Positions 33,382 to 41,316 of a stretch of DNA of 64,000 bases are shown here, in pieces (the stretch's first letter is position 1; every line of letters starts with the position of its first letter). The translations under genes and the position numbers were made by a program. The stretch lies in assembly GCF_030817015.1 (NCBI RefSeq), contig NZ_JAUSYS010000001.1, positions 1,984,001 through 2,048,000 of the forward strand, written 5' to 3'. Below the pieces are notes generated by a model. That model was given only the letters and a program-made list of their open reading frames with translations. It ran no database searches and was not told the origin of the DNA. The stretch comes from Arthrobacter sp. V1I7. Its GTDB lineage: Bacteria; Actinomycetota; Actinomycetes; Actinomycetales; Micrococcaceae.

Positions 33382-33520
33382 GAAACCAGTGACGATTTAT
33401 CCGGTCTTTGTCCAGTGGTTGTCCACTTAAAGCGACGTAATGCACACAGTAGTCCGGCGAGGCTTTACCGCCCCGGATCCCGCAGGGCACGACCCTGCGA
33501 ACCGAATAGAGGGAGAAAAG

Positions 33521-33868
33521 ATGAGCGATCGCAGCCTGCGGGGTATGCGCCTTGGCGCACAGAGCATGGAGACCGAATCCGGCGTCGAACCGGCTCCGCG
33601 CCAGCGGGTTGAGTACCGCTGCGAGGACGGCGAGCAGGTATTCGTGACCTTCTCCTCCGAAGCGGAGATCCCCCCGGTCTGGGTATCGAAGACGGGCAAG
33701 GAAGCCTTGCTGGTCGACGGCGAACGTCCCGTGAACAGCAACGAGAAAGCGGTCCGCACGCACTGGGACATGCTGCTGGAACGCCGCTCCCTCCCCGAGC
33801 TTGAGCAGATCCTCGAAGACCGCCTCACGATCCTGCGTGAACGCCGGGGCGAACGCCGCTCGGCCTGA
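33521..33868 (+). CDS. rbpA: RNA polymerase-binding protein RbpA
   Basis: RbpA is an actinobacterial general transcription factor that binds the principal sigma factor and stabilises the open complex. The 115-aa protein starts MSDRSLRGMRLGAQSMETES, the typical N-terminal tail and basic linker region. It contains the zinc-ribbon-like core (RVEYRCEDGEQVFVTFSSEA; IPPVWVSKTGKEALL) and the C-terminal sigma-interaction domain (RTHWDMLLERRSLPELEQIL). The ATG follows GGGAGAAAAG. Two promoter-like sites lie upstream, so housekeeping and thiol-stress control are both likely. Confidence 0.95.
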   Translation: MSDRSLRGMRLGAQSMETESGVEPAPRQRVEYRCEDGEQVFVTFSSEAEIPPVWVSKTGKEALLVDGERPVNSNEKAVRTHWDMLLERRSLPELEQILEDRLTILRERRGERRSA

Positions 33869-33876
33869 CCAGCCCT

Positions 33877-33952
33877 GCAGCAACAGAAGGGGCCGGGCCC
33901 GCAACGTCATTACCGACGGAGCGGACCCGGCCCCTTTTTTGCTGCTGCTTGA
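33877..33952. terminator. Bidirectional terminator between rbpA and ppm1
   Basis: GGGGCCGGG (from 33889) pairs with CCCGGCCCC (ending 33934), followed by TTTTTT on the plus strand. The flanks CAGCAACAG and TTGCTGCTG extend the symmetry, so the minus strand also reads a stem ending in a T-rich tail. rbpA and the mannosyltransferase gene converge here. Confidence 0.85.
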
Positions 33953-33960
33953 AGGGGCTG

Positions 33961-34695
33961 CTAGAGCGACTTCTTGCCGGTCAAATTGTTCCAGCGTGCT
34001 TTCAGACCCCACCGCGTGACGTTGACCATGGCCTCGACCACGATGCTGCCGCTCATCTTTGAGGCGCCAAGCTCCCGCTCCACGAAGGTGATCGGTCGTT
34101 CCACGATGGTGAGCCCAAGCTTAGCCACCCGCCAGGCGAGGTCCACCTGGAAGCCGTAGCCAACCGAGTCGACGGTGTCGAGGTTAAGTTTCTCCAAGGT
34201 CGTGCGCCGGAACGCGCGGAAGCCCCCGGTCACGTCCTTGATCTTGACGCCGAGCATGATCCGCGCGTAGGTGCTGCCGACCCGGGAGATCGCTTGACGG
34301 TAGAGCGGCCAGTTGACGACGCTGCCCCCGGGAACCCAGCGCGAACCCATTGCGAGGTCGGCGCCCTGTTCTACCGCCTCAAGCAGCTGGGGAAGCTGCT
34401 CGGGCTTGTGCGAACCGTCGGCGTCCATTTCAACCAGGACGTCATAGCCCGCATTGAGGCCCCATTTGAAGCCTGCGATGTAGGCTGCACCGAGTCCCGC
34501 CTTGCCTGCGCGGTGCAGGACGTGGACCTGGCTGTCCTCGGCGGCGATCCGGTCCGCGAGCCCACCCGTGCCGTCAGGGCTGTTGTCGTCAACAACCAGG
34601 ACATCGGAAGCCGGCACAGCGGTGCGCAGACGCCCGAGAGTCTTGGGCAACGATTCGAGCTCGTTGTAGGTCGGGATGATCGTGAGGACACGCAC
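33961..34695 (-). CDS. ppm1: Polyprenol monophosphomannose synthase (GT2)
   Basis: This enzyme transfers mannose from GDP-mannose to a polyprenol phosphate, giving the lipid donor for protein O-mannosylation and cell-envelope mannosides. The GT2 pattern is clear: [54 protein letters not shown] (DxD), and [16 protein letters not shown]. At 244 aa it covers the catalytic domain only, without the acyltransferase (Lnt) fusion seen in some mycobacteria. The start ATG is followed by the canonical [12 protein letters not shown]. Confidence 0.92.
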   Translation of the reverse strand: MRVLTIIPTYNELESLPKTLGRLRTAVPASDVLVVDDNSPDGTGGLADRIAAEDSQVHVLHRAGKAGLGAAYIAGFKWGLNAGYDVLVEMDADGSHKPEQLPQLLEAVEQGADLAMGSRWVPGGSVVNWPLYRQAISRVGSTYARIMLGVKIKDVTGGFRAFRRTTLEKLNLDTVDSVGYGFQVDLAWRVAKLGLTIVERPITFVERELGASKMSGSIVVEAMVNVTRWGLKARWNNLTGKKSL

Positions 34696-35121
34696 AGCGA
34701 GGCCTTTCCTTGAAGGGAGCGGTCAGAACGCCGGGAAGTCAATAGATAGCGGACACCAGGCGCAACTTACCATTATAGGGAGTCGCGGGGCCCGCACAGG
34801 CCGTCCCCGTCCCAGGGCAGGTCCACCCGCTTCGGGCCAGTTCCGGAAGTCCGCGAAGTGTGCCGCCGGAACCGTTTTCTGCTGCGGGGTGGACCCGCCC
34901 CCTGGGGTTACCCATGGCCGGAACCAAGGCCGCCGCAATGCAGGGGCGCTGGAACTGTCCGGGGACGTCCGGAGCCTGCATCCTGCGCAACCCTCCGTTG
35001 AGCGTCAATGCTACGGGCACCCCGAGTTCTGTCAACCGGACTGTGACCTGCCATTTCATCCATCGCCGCAGGCCAGCAGCGTCCCGTGGCGGTGAATGTT
35101 TCGGGATGTTTGCCTCGTGTG
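34696..35121. other. Intergenic region upstream of ppm1
   Basis: This 426-bp gap lies between two minus-strand genes. No gene is supported. It carries a good -10-like hexamer for ppm1 (separate entry). The amidohydrolase transcript must end at its right edge, but no clear hairpin with a T-run was seen. Confidence 0.5.
34772..34777 (-). promoter_or_regulatory. Likely -10 element of ppm1
   Basis: The minus strand reads TATAAT, a perfect hexamer in otherwise GC-rich DNA, about 75 nt before the ppm1 start. No convincing -35 is visible at 16-18 bp. Confidence 0.45.
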
Positions 35122-36774
35122 TCAGGCTCCGAGGGCGCCGCTCGAGAACAGTTCGCGCCCGTCGCGGACGGTGAGCAGGCAGTCCGGATCTGAGCCCGTG
35201 TCCAGCGCAGGCAGCAGGGGGGTGCGGGCCCGGGGATCCGTGCTCCAGGACTGCACCCGGCCATCCGCAACCTGGACCATGAGTTCCTCGACCTCCCAGA
35301 CAGCGAAGCTTGCCGGAGCACCAGGGACGAGTTGACCGGCCATCGGGTTCCGGTAGCGGGCGGCGCGCCAGCCGGCCCGGGTGTGGCCAAGGAAGGCGGC
35401 GCGGGCAGAAATCTGTTCGGCGGGGTTGCTGTGCTCCAAACAGGCACGGACGCTGGACCAGGGCCGCAGTGGGGTCACCGGGCTGTCGCTGCCGAAGCAG
35501 ATGGGGACTCCGGCGGCGTAGAAAGAGGCGAACGGGTTCATCCCCAGCTGCCGTGACCCGAGGCGTTGCTCGTACAGCTTGCCGGCTCCGCCCCAGGCGG
35601 AGTCGAAACCTGGCTGGGCGCTGACCGTGACGGAGTACTTGGCCAGCCGGCCGATGGCATCCGGATCGGCGAGTTCCACATGTTCGAAGCGGTGGCCTGC
35701 AGCACGCACCCGCTGCTCCCCGACTTCAGCGGCGGCCAGGTCCAGGGCGTCCAGCGCCGCAGCGAGGCCGGCGTCGCCGATGATGTGGAAGCCCGCCTGG
35801 ATGCCCAGCAGCGAACAGGCTGCCAGATGGGCGGCGGCCTGGTCCACCGAGACGTACAGGCTGCCGCGCTCCCCCGGTGAGTCGGTGTAGTCCGCGCGGA
35901 GCGCCGCGGTGCGGGATCCAATGGAGCCGTCGATGTTCAGGTCCCCGGCGAGGCCCAGGACGGACACGCCCAGGCCGTCGAGGATGGACTGCGCGTGCTC
36001 CTGGGACGTGGCCAGTTCGCCCCAGTACGGCAGGATCTCGGGGACGGCGGGGCCGATGCGGCTTTCGTCGTTCCAGCCGGCCGCAAGGTGCAGGTCCTCG
36101 ATGCTGCCGATATGCGGTGCCGCCATCTCGGCGAGGCCAACGTACCCGTTGGCAGCTGCTTCGGCCAGTGCCTGCTGCTGGTAGCCGCGGAGTGCGGCGG
36201 CGGGCAGGCGGCGCGCTGCGAGCCGGGCGGCCGTGTGCGCGGCGCGCTTGACCTGGCCACCGGCGGACAGGCCATCCAGACCGTCCAGGCCGGCCGCCGC
36301 CGCCAGGGCAGAAGAAACCAGCGCCGAATGCACATCGACGCGGGATAGGTAGACCTTGCGTCCTCCTGCCGCGCGTTCCAGTTCGGCTGCGGACGGCAGG
36401 CTGGGGTCGGCCCACAGCGTCTCGTCCCAGCCATGGCCCAGGACGGTGCCTTCCGCGGTGGAACCGGCGACGGCGTCGAGCAGTTCGCGGGCGGAGCGGA
36501 CGCTGCTGAGCTGCAGGGAGTCCTGCGCGATGCCCGTTTCGGTCAGGTGGACGTGGGAGTCGACGAAGCCGGGGGCCAGGAGCGCGCCGTGCAGGTCCAC
36601 GACGTCCATCGAGGCGTCAGCGATGGACGTGGCGGCCTGTTCGGAGCCGACCCACGCGACCGTGTCGCCGTCGACCAGCATCGCCGTCGCAAAGGGATCG
36701 GCGGCCGTGTAGACGGATCCGTTGCGGTACAGCGTCACCTTGCGGGGTGCGGGGGCGGCCGGGGAGTCGGTCAT
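35122..36774 (-). CDS. YtcJ-type amidohydrolase
   Basis: The 550-aa metal-dependent hydrolase belongs to the amidohydrolase superfamily (amidohydro_3). Seen are the N-terminal composite sheet (VTLYRNGSVYTAADPFATAM), the metal-binding HxH in APGFVDSHVHLTETG, a distal FHIIGDAGLAAALDAL, and ERLGSRQLGMNPF-like sequence. ICFGSDSPVTPLRPW carries the conserved Asp. Substrates in this family are mostly unknown. The start ATG has AAGGAG ten bases upstream; the longer open frame is not used. It follows helY after 104 bp. Confidence 0.85.
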   Translation of the reverse strand: MTDSPAAPAPRKVTLYRNGSVYTAADPFATAMLVDGDTVAWVGSEQAATSIADASMDVVDLHGALLAPGFVDSHVHLTETGIAQDSLQLSSVRSARELLDAVAGSTAEGTVLGHGWDETLWADPSLPSAAELERAAGGRKVYLSRVDVHSALVSSALAAAAGLDGLDGLSAGGQVKRAAHTAARLAARRLPAAALRGYQQQALAEAAANGYVGLAEMAAPHIGSIEDLHLAAGWNDESRIGPAVPEILPYWGELATSQEHAQSILDGLGVSVLGLAGDLNIDGSIGSRTAALRADYTDSPGERGSLYVSVDQAAAHLAACSLLGIQAGFHIIGDAGLAAALDALDLAAAEVGEQRVRAAGHRFEHVELADPDAIGRLAKYSVTVSAQPGFDSAWGGAGKLYEQRLGSRQLGMNPFASFYAAGVPICFGSDSPVTPLRPWSSVRACLEHSNPAEQISARAAFLGHTRAGWRAARYRNPMAGQLVPGAPASFAVWEVEELMVQVADGRVQSWSTDPRARTPLLPALDTGSDPDCLLTVRDGRELFSSGALGA

Positions 36775-36878
36775 GGTGCGGGAGCTCCTTGTAGCTTGTC
36801 GCCGGCGCGGGCCGGCCGTGTTCGAGGAAGGTGTCCGGCCCAAGCTCGGACGAGGGAGTAGCGGCGGGCGTCGGCCCG

Positions 36879-39773
36879 CTACGTCACGGAGGAGTAGGCG
36901 ACGACGCCGCGCTTGACGAGTTTGATGGCGTCACTGCAGAGCCGGGAGACACGCGCGTCCAGGTCGGGGATCTTGGCCAACTGGTCCAGCAGGTCAATGA
37001 CCTGCTTGACCCAGCGGACGAAGTCGCCCGCGGCGAGGTCCGTGCCGCTGAGGACGTCCTGGAGGTGCCGTCCCTTGGCCCATTTGTAAATCGGCCAGAC
37101 GAGGCCCAGCTCGGGTTCCCCGGTCAGCGGCAGCTTGTTCGCTTCCTCCACGTCTTCGAGGGCCGACCACTCCCGCACGACGGTGTCGACGGCGGATTCC
37201 AGCGAGACGCTGGGCATCTTGGGGCGCAGCCCCCGGTCCTCCCGTTTGGCCTGGTAAACCAGGACGCTGACCAGCGCTGCCACTTCGGCGGCGTCGAGGT
37301 CGCTGAATGCTCCCATCCGGAGGGACTGGGAAATCAGCAGATCCTTTTCCCCGTAAATCCGGCGGAGCCGCTGCCCGTCCCGGCTGATCGTGAGCACCCC
37401 CGAATCGGAGGTTTCCAGATAGCCGTAGCTGGCCAGCACGCCGCACACCCGGTCGAACGTCTTCGCGATGGTGTTCGTGCGGCCCTGGATCTGCCGGACC
37501 AGCCCGTCCGTCTCCTGCCGCAGCTTCCACCAGCGCTCGGACCAGCGTGCGTGGTCTTCGCGTTCGCTGCAGCCATGGCAGGGGTGGGCGCGGAGCTCGC
37601 GCCGCAACTCGGCAATCCGCTTTTCCTGGTTCGGCAAGGCCGCGGCGCGGCCGAAGTCTTCGTTCCGGTTCGGCGGTGCCGGCGGGCGGTTCTCGCGGAT
37701 GGCGTTGCGGACCGACGAGGCCAGGTCGCGACGCGATTTGGGCACCTTCGCGTTGAAGGACTTAGGGATCCGGATCCGAGTGATCGGCGCGAGCGGGCCC
37801 TCGACGTCATGGATGCCGATCCGCCGCAACTGGTTGTCCATCGTCAGAACGGCCGGCCGGGGCTCGCGGGAGTGATGGTCCGAACTGAGGACGACGGCGA
37901 GTCCCGGCGCCCTGCCGCCGGGCACGTCCACCACGTCCCCGGGCAGGAGCCGGCTCAAGGAGTCCTCGGTGAGGGATTTCTTCGCGCGGGAACCGCTCTT
38001 GGACGCGTTCTTCTCGGCGTCGGACAGCGCCCGCAGCAGCCGGGAGTATTCGGTGAAGTCGCCCAGGTGGCAGGTCATCGCCTTGCTGAATCCGGCCAGC
38101 GACTCTTCCCGGCTCCGGACCTGCCTGGCGAGCCCGACGACGGAACGGTCCGCCTGGAACTGGGCAAAGGAGGATTCCAGGATCTCCCGGGCGCGCATCC
38201 GGCCGAACTGGGCCAGCAGGTTGATGGACATGTTGTACGTGGGCCGGAAGCTGGAGTTCAGCGGGTAGGTCCGCCGGGAGGCGAGGCCCGCGACGGCGGC
38301 CGGATCGGTGCCCGGCTGCCACAGCACGACGGCGTGGCCCTCGACGTCGATCCCGCGCCGGCCGGCCCGGCCGGTCAGCTGGGTGTACTCCCCCGCCGTG
38401 ATGTTGACGTGTGCCTCGCCGTTGAACTTGTCGAGCTTTTCCAGCACAACGCAGCGCGCAGGCATGTTGACGCCGAGCGCCAGGGTCTCGGTGGCGAAGA
38501 CGGCCTTGACCAGTCCGTCGACGAAGAGCTTTTCCACGACTTCCTTGAAGGTGGGCAGCATACCCGCGTGGTGCGCGGCGAGGCCGCGCAAGAGGCCGTC
38601 GCGCCAGCTCCAGAACCCAAGGACGTCCAGGTCATCGGAGGGGATGTCCTGCGCGGCCTCGTCGACCCGCCGGGCGATGACGAGCTGCTCCTGCTCGGTG
38701 GTCAGCCAGAGCCCGGCGGAGACGCACTGGGCCACCGCCGCGTCGCAGCCGGCGCGGGAGAAAATGAAGGTTATTGCCGGCAGCAGGTCCTGACGGTCCA
38801 GGCTGGCGATGACCTGCGGCCGGCTGGCCTTGCGGACCGGGCTGCGTGGACCGCCCTGGAGGGCGTCGTCGCGCTGGCTCTGTTGGTTGCGTTGATTCCG
38901 CTGATTGCGTCCGCCCTGCCCGAAGCGGCCGCGGAAGTTCATTTGGCTTTCGGCCCGGGCCATGGAGAGGAGCTCGGGGTTAACCTCGAAGCCCGGGCGG
39001 GTGCTGAGGTCGGCAGTTTCCGTCGTGGCGGAGGCATCCGCTTCCCCGGCGGGGGCGATTTCGTCGAAGCTCGTATCCCCGGCGAAGAGATCCACGATCT
39101 TCCGGCCCACCATGACGTGCTGCCAGAGCGGTACCGGGCGGTGTTCGGAGACGATCACGTCGGTCTGCCCGCGCACGGTGTCCAGCCAGGCACCGAACTC
39201 TTCGGCGTTGGAGACAGTGGCGCTGAGCGAGGCCACCTGGACCTCGCTGGGCAGGTGGATGATGACCTCTTCCCAGACGGCGCCTCGGAAACGGTCGGCG
39301 AGGTAGTGGACCTCGTCCATGACGACGAAACCCAGATCGTCGAGGGTGTCGGAATCGGAGTACAGCATGTTGCGGAGCACCTCGGTGGTCATCACCACCA
39401 CGGGGGCGTCGCCGTTGATGCTGGTGTCACCAGTCAGCAGCCCGACCTGCGAGGCGCCGTACTTCTCGGACAGCTCGGAGTATTTCTGGTTGCTGAGGGC
39501 CTTGATCGGGGTGGTGTAGAACGCTTTCAAGCCACGCTGGAGGGCCAGATAGATGGCGAATTCCCCCACGATGGTCTTGCCGGCACCCGTGGGCGCCGCC
39601 ACGAGGACACCGCGGCCGGCCTGAAGCGACAGGCACGCCTCGCGCTGGAAATCGTCGAGTTCGAATTCCAGCGACCGGATGAACCCGCCCAGATAGGTTT
39701 TGGCTTCTGCAGCCCGTTCGACGCTGGCGCGGTAGCGTTCAGCCGGCGATTCGGGCCCGGGTAGTAAGGACAT
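36879..39773 (-). CDS. helY: HelY-type DExH RNA helicase
   Basis: This 964-aa superfamily 2 helicase is related to Mtr4/Ski2. Motifs in order are Walker A LVAAPTGAGKTIVGEFAIY, TTPIKALSNQKY, LTGDTSINGDAPVVVMTTEV, the DExH box VVMDEVHYL, and SLSATVSNAEEFG. Then come ATETLALGVNMPARCVVLE, the motif VI region QLTGRAGRRGIDVEGH, and a C-terminal DSHCT-like domain. Mtr4 relatives unwind structured RNA for decay. In mycobacteria helY is likewise next to tatC and tatA and the proteasome genes, so the gene order is conserved. Confidence 0.93.
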   Translation of the reverse strand: MSLLPGPESPAERYRASVERAAEAKTYLGGFIRSLEFELDDFQREACLSLQAGRGVLVAAPTGAGKTIVGEFAIYLALQRGLKAFYTTPIKALSNQKYSELSEKYGASQVGLLTGDTSINGDAPVVVMTTEVLRNMLYSDSDTLDDLGFVVMDEVHYLADRFRGAVWEEVIIHLPSEVQVASLSATVSNAEEFGAWLDTVRGQTDVIVSEHRPVPLWQHVMVGRKIVDLFAGDTSFDEIAPAGEADASATTETADLSTRPGFEVNPELLSMARAESQMNFRGRFGQGGRNQRNQRNQQSQRDDALQGGPRSPVRKASRPQVIASLDRQDLLPAITFIFSRAGCDAAVAQCVSAGLWLTTEQEQLVIARRVDEAAQDIPSDDLDVLGFWSWRDGLLRGLAAHHAGMLPTFKEVVEKLFVDGLVKAVFATETLALGVNMPARCVVLEKLDKFNGEAHVNITAGEYTQLTGRAGRRGIDVEGHAVVLWQPGTDPAAVAGLASRRTYPLNSSFRPTYNMSINLLAQFGRMRAREILESSFAQFQADRSVVGLARQVRSREESLAGFSKAMTCHLGDFTEYSRLLRALSDAEKNASKSGSRAKKSLTEDSLSRLLPGDVVDVPGGRAPGLAVVLSSDHHSREPRPAVLTMDNQLRRIGIHDVEGPLAPITRIRIPKSFNAKVPKSRRDLASSVRNAIRENRPPAPPNRNEDFGRAAALPNQEKRIAELRRELRAHPCHGCSEREDHARWSERWWKLRQETDGLVRQIQGRTNTIAKTFDRVCGVLASYGYLETSDSGVLTISRDGQRLRRIYGEKDLLISQSLRMGAFSDLDAAEVAALVSVLVYQAKREDRGLRPKMPSVSLESAVDTVVREWSALEDVEEANKLPLTGEPELGLVWPIYKWAKGRHLQDVLSGTDLAAGDFVRWVKQVIDLLDQLAKIPDLDARVSRLCSDAIKLVKRGVVAYSSVT

Positions 39774-39797
39774 GCTTCCAGCCTAGTGCGCGAACGG

Positions 39798-40634
39798 CTA
39801 GAGATTCTCCAGCTCGGAGCTTGGAGTTGCCTGGCCCGCCGTGGCCTCGGTCTCCGCGGCGCGCTTGACGGCCCGCCGTTCCCGGCGGCGGTCGTTGAGC
39901 AGGCAAAGCCCAATCGCGGCGAAGAAGAGCGCCAGCATAGGACCGGCCAGGTAGAACATGCTCATCGCATCGGCCCCGGGCGCGGCCATCGCGGCGAAGA
40001 GGCAGACCAGGAATACCGTGATGCGCCAGCTCTTGACTAGCTGCTGGCCTTTGACCAGGCCGGCCAGGTTCAGGCCGAACAGGACCACCGGCAAGAGGAA
40101 GGCGATGCCGAAGGCCAGCAGCAGGCGCAGCACAAACGACAGGTACACCTGGGCGCTGATGAAGTTGGATCCGCCGGACGGGGTGAAGTCGGTCAGCACG
40201 CGGACTGCATTGGGGAGCACGAGCCAGGCCAGCAGCACGCCGCCGACAAACAGCGGCACCGCGGCGGCGACGAAGGACAGGGCCAGGCGGCGTTCCTTCT
40301 TGTGCAGGCCGGGCACGATGAACGCCCAGAGCTGGTAGAGCCAGACGGGACTGGCGACGATGAGGCCAAGGAAGACGGACACTTGGATCATCAGGTCGAA
40401 GGAACTTGCCACGCCGTCGAAGTTCAGGCTGGCCTGCCGGCCCTCATGCTCGTTCAGGTCGACGATCGGCTGGATCAGCGCCGCGAGCATCGGCTGGTAG
40501 ACGAGGAAACCGACGACGGTTCCGAGCACGACGGCGATCGCAGACTTGAAGAGGCGGTTCCGCAGCTCTTTCAGGTGGTCAAGGAGCGCCATCCGCCCCT
40601 CGGGATTAGACCGGCGACCCATGGTTACTGCCAT
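39798..40634 (-). CDS. tatC: Sec-independent translocase subunit TatC
   Basis: TatC recognises twin-arginine signal peptides and forms the core of the Tat export complex. The 278-aa protein has six membrane helices and the family's N-terminal MALLDHLKELRNRLFKSAIA and FAYLPVW-like region (VASPVWLYQLWAFIVPGLHKKERR). It starts six bases after tatA ends. An ATG 12 bases downstream (MGRRSNPEGRM) is an alternative start. Confidence 0.95.
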   Translation of the reverse strand: MAVTMGRRSNPEGRMALLDHLKELRNRLFKSAIAVVLGTVVGFLVYQPMLAALIQPIVDLNEHEGRQASLNFDGVASSFDLMIQVSVFLGLIVASPVWLYQLWAFIVPGLHKKERRLALSFVAAAVPLFVGGVLLAWLVLPNAVRVLTDFTPSGGSNFISAQVYLSFVLRLLLAFGIAFLLPVVLFGLNLAGLVKGQQLVKSWRITVFLVCLFAAMAAPGADAMSMFYLAGPMLALFFAAIGLCLLNDRRRERRAVKRAAETEATAGQATPSSELENL

Positions 40635-40640
40635 GGGGAA

Positions 40641-40910
40641 TTAGGCGCGGTTCGGAGGCGGAACGTCGGTTCCTTCGCCTGGGCGGCTCTCGGTGCCGGG
40701 GGTGCGCGGGTGGTTCACGACCCGGCCCTCGACGGGGTCGGATTCAGCCTTGGCGTCGGTGGTGCCGTCCTTCTTCATTTCGCGGACCTCCGACTTGAAG
40801 ATGCGCATCGACTGGCCAAGGCTGCGGGCCATGCCGGGGAGCTTCGGCGCCGCGAAAAGCACCAATGCCAGAACGATGATGATGATGAGATGCCAGCCTT
40901 CAAGCCTCAT
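40641..40910 (-). CDS. tatA: Twin-arginine translocase subunit TatA
   Basis: This 89-aa protein has a single N-terminal helix (GWHLIIIIVLALVLFAAPKL) followed by the amphipathic helix PGMARSLGQSMRIFKSEVREM and a polar tail. TatA multimers form the export pore recruited by TatC. The phenylalanine-glycine hinge seen in many TatA proteins is replaced by FAAPKLP, common in actinobacteria. It is co-transcribed with tatC. Confidence 0.93.
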   Translation of the reverse strand: MRLEGWHLIIIIVLALVLFAAPKLPGMARSLGQSMRIFKSEVREMKKDGTTDAKAESDPVEGRVVNHPRTPGTESRPGEGTDVPPPNRA

Positions 40911-40945
40911 GACAGGAGGTCCTTTCGTTTGAGTCCATCTTATGT

Positions 40946-41290
40946 CTAACTGAATTCGATGTCGTGCAGCCGCTGCGGCTGGCCACGGTCCGTCTTGCGC
41001 TGGATGCGGCGCAGCCGGCGGGCCTCCTGCCGTGCGGATTTAGCGGCATGATACTCGTGCCGGATCCGGGCGGGCGGGGTGAAAACGGCGGAGCCGGGGA
41101 CCGCGCCGGGCTCTGCGGGGATAGGACTCGGCGCGGTGGACGGTAACTGGCTGAACCGGTCCCCCGCTTCGCCGAGCTCCTTGACCGTCGTCATGAACTG
41201 GCGGAACAAGCGCACACCGAGCACGGCAAAGAACAACAGGGAGAGCGCGACGAGCGCTATCCAGATCACGATCCAGGACCACCAAGGCAT
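40946..41290 (-). CDS. Single-pass membrane protein between pafBC and tatA
   Basis: The 114-aa product has one N-terminal membrane helix (WIVIWIALVALSLLFFAVLG), a short amphipathic stretch (RLFRQFMTTVKELGEAGDRF), a Pro-rich linker and a basic C-terminus (SARQEARRLRRIQRKTDRG). The topology resembles TatA/TatB (helix plus amphipathic segment), which is notable beside tatA, but the typical motifs are absent. Function is unknown. Confidence 0.75.
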   Translation of the reverse strand: MPWWSWIVIWIALVALSLLFFAVLGVRLFRQFMTTVKELGEAGDRFSQLPSTAPSPIPAEPGAVPGSAVFTPPARIRHEYHAAKSARQEARRLRRIQRKTDRGQPQRLHDIEFS

Positions 41291-41316
41291 GCTGAACAGT
41301 CTAGCCGGGATACTGG

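Noticed and set aside
36831..39764. 977-codon plus-strand open frame opposite helY
   Set aside because: It is the antisense shadow of a motif-complete helicase gene in GC-rich DNA; the translation has no recognisable domain and is rich in Gly, Arg and Val.
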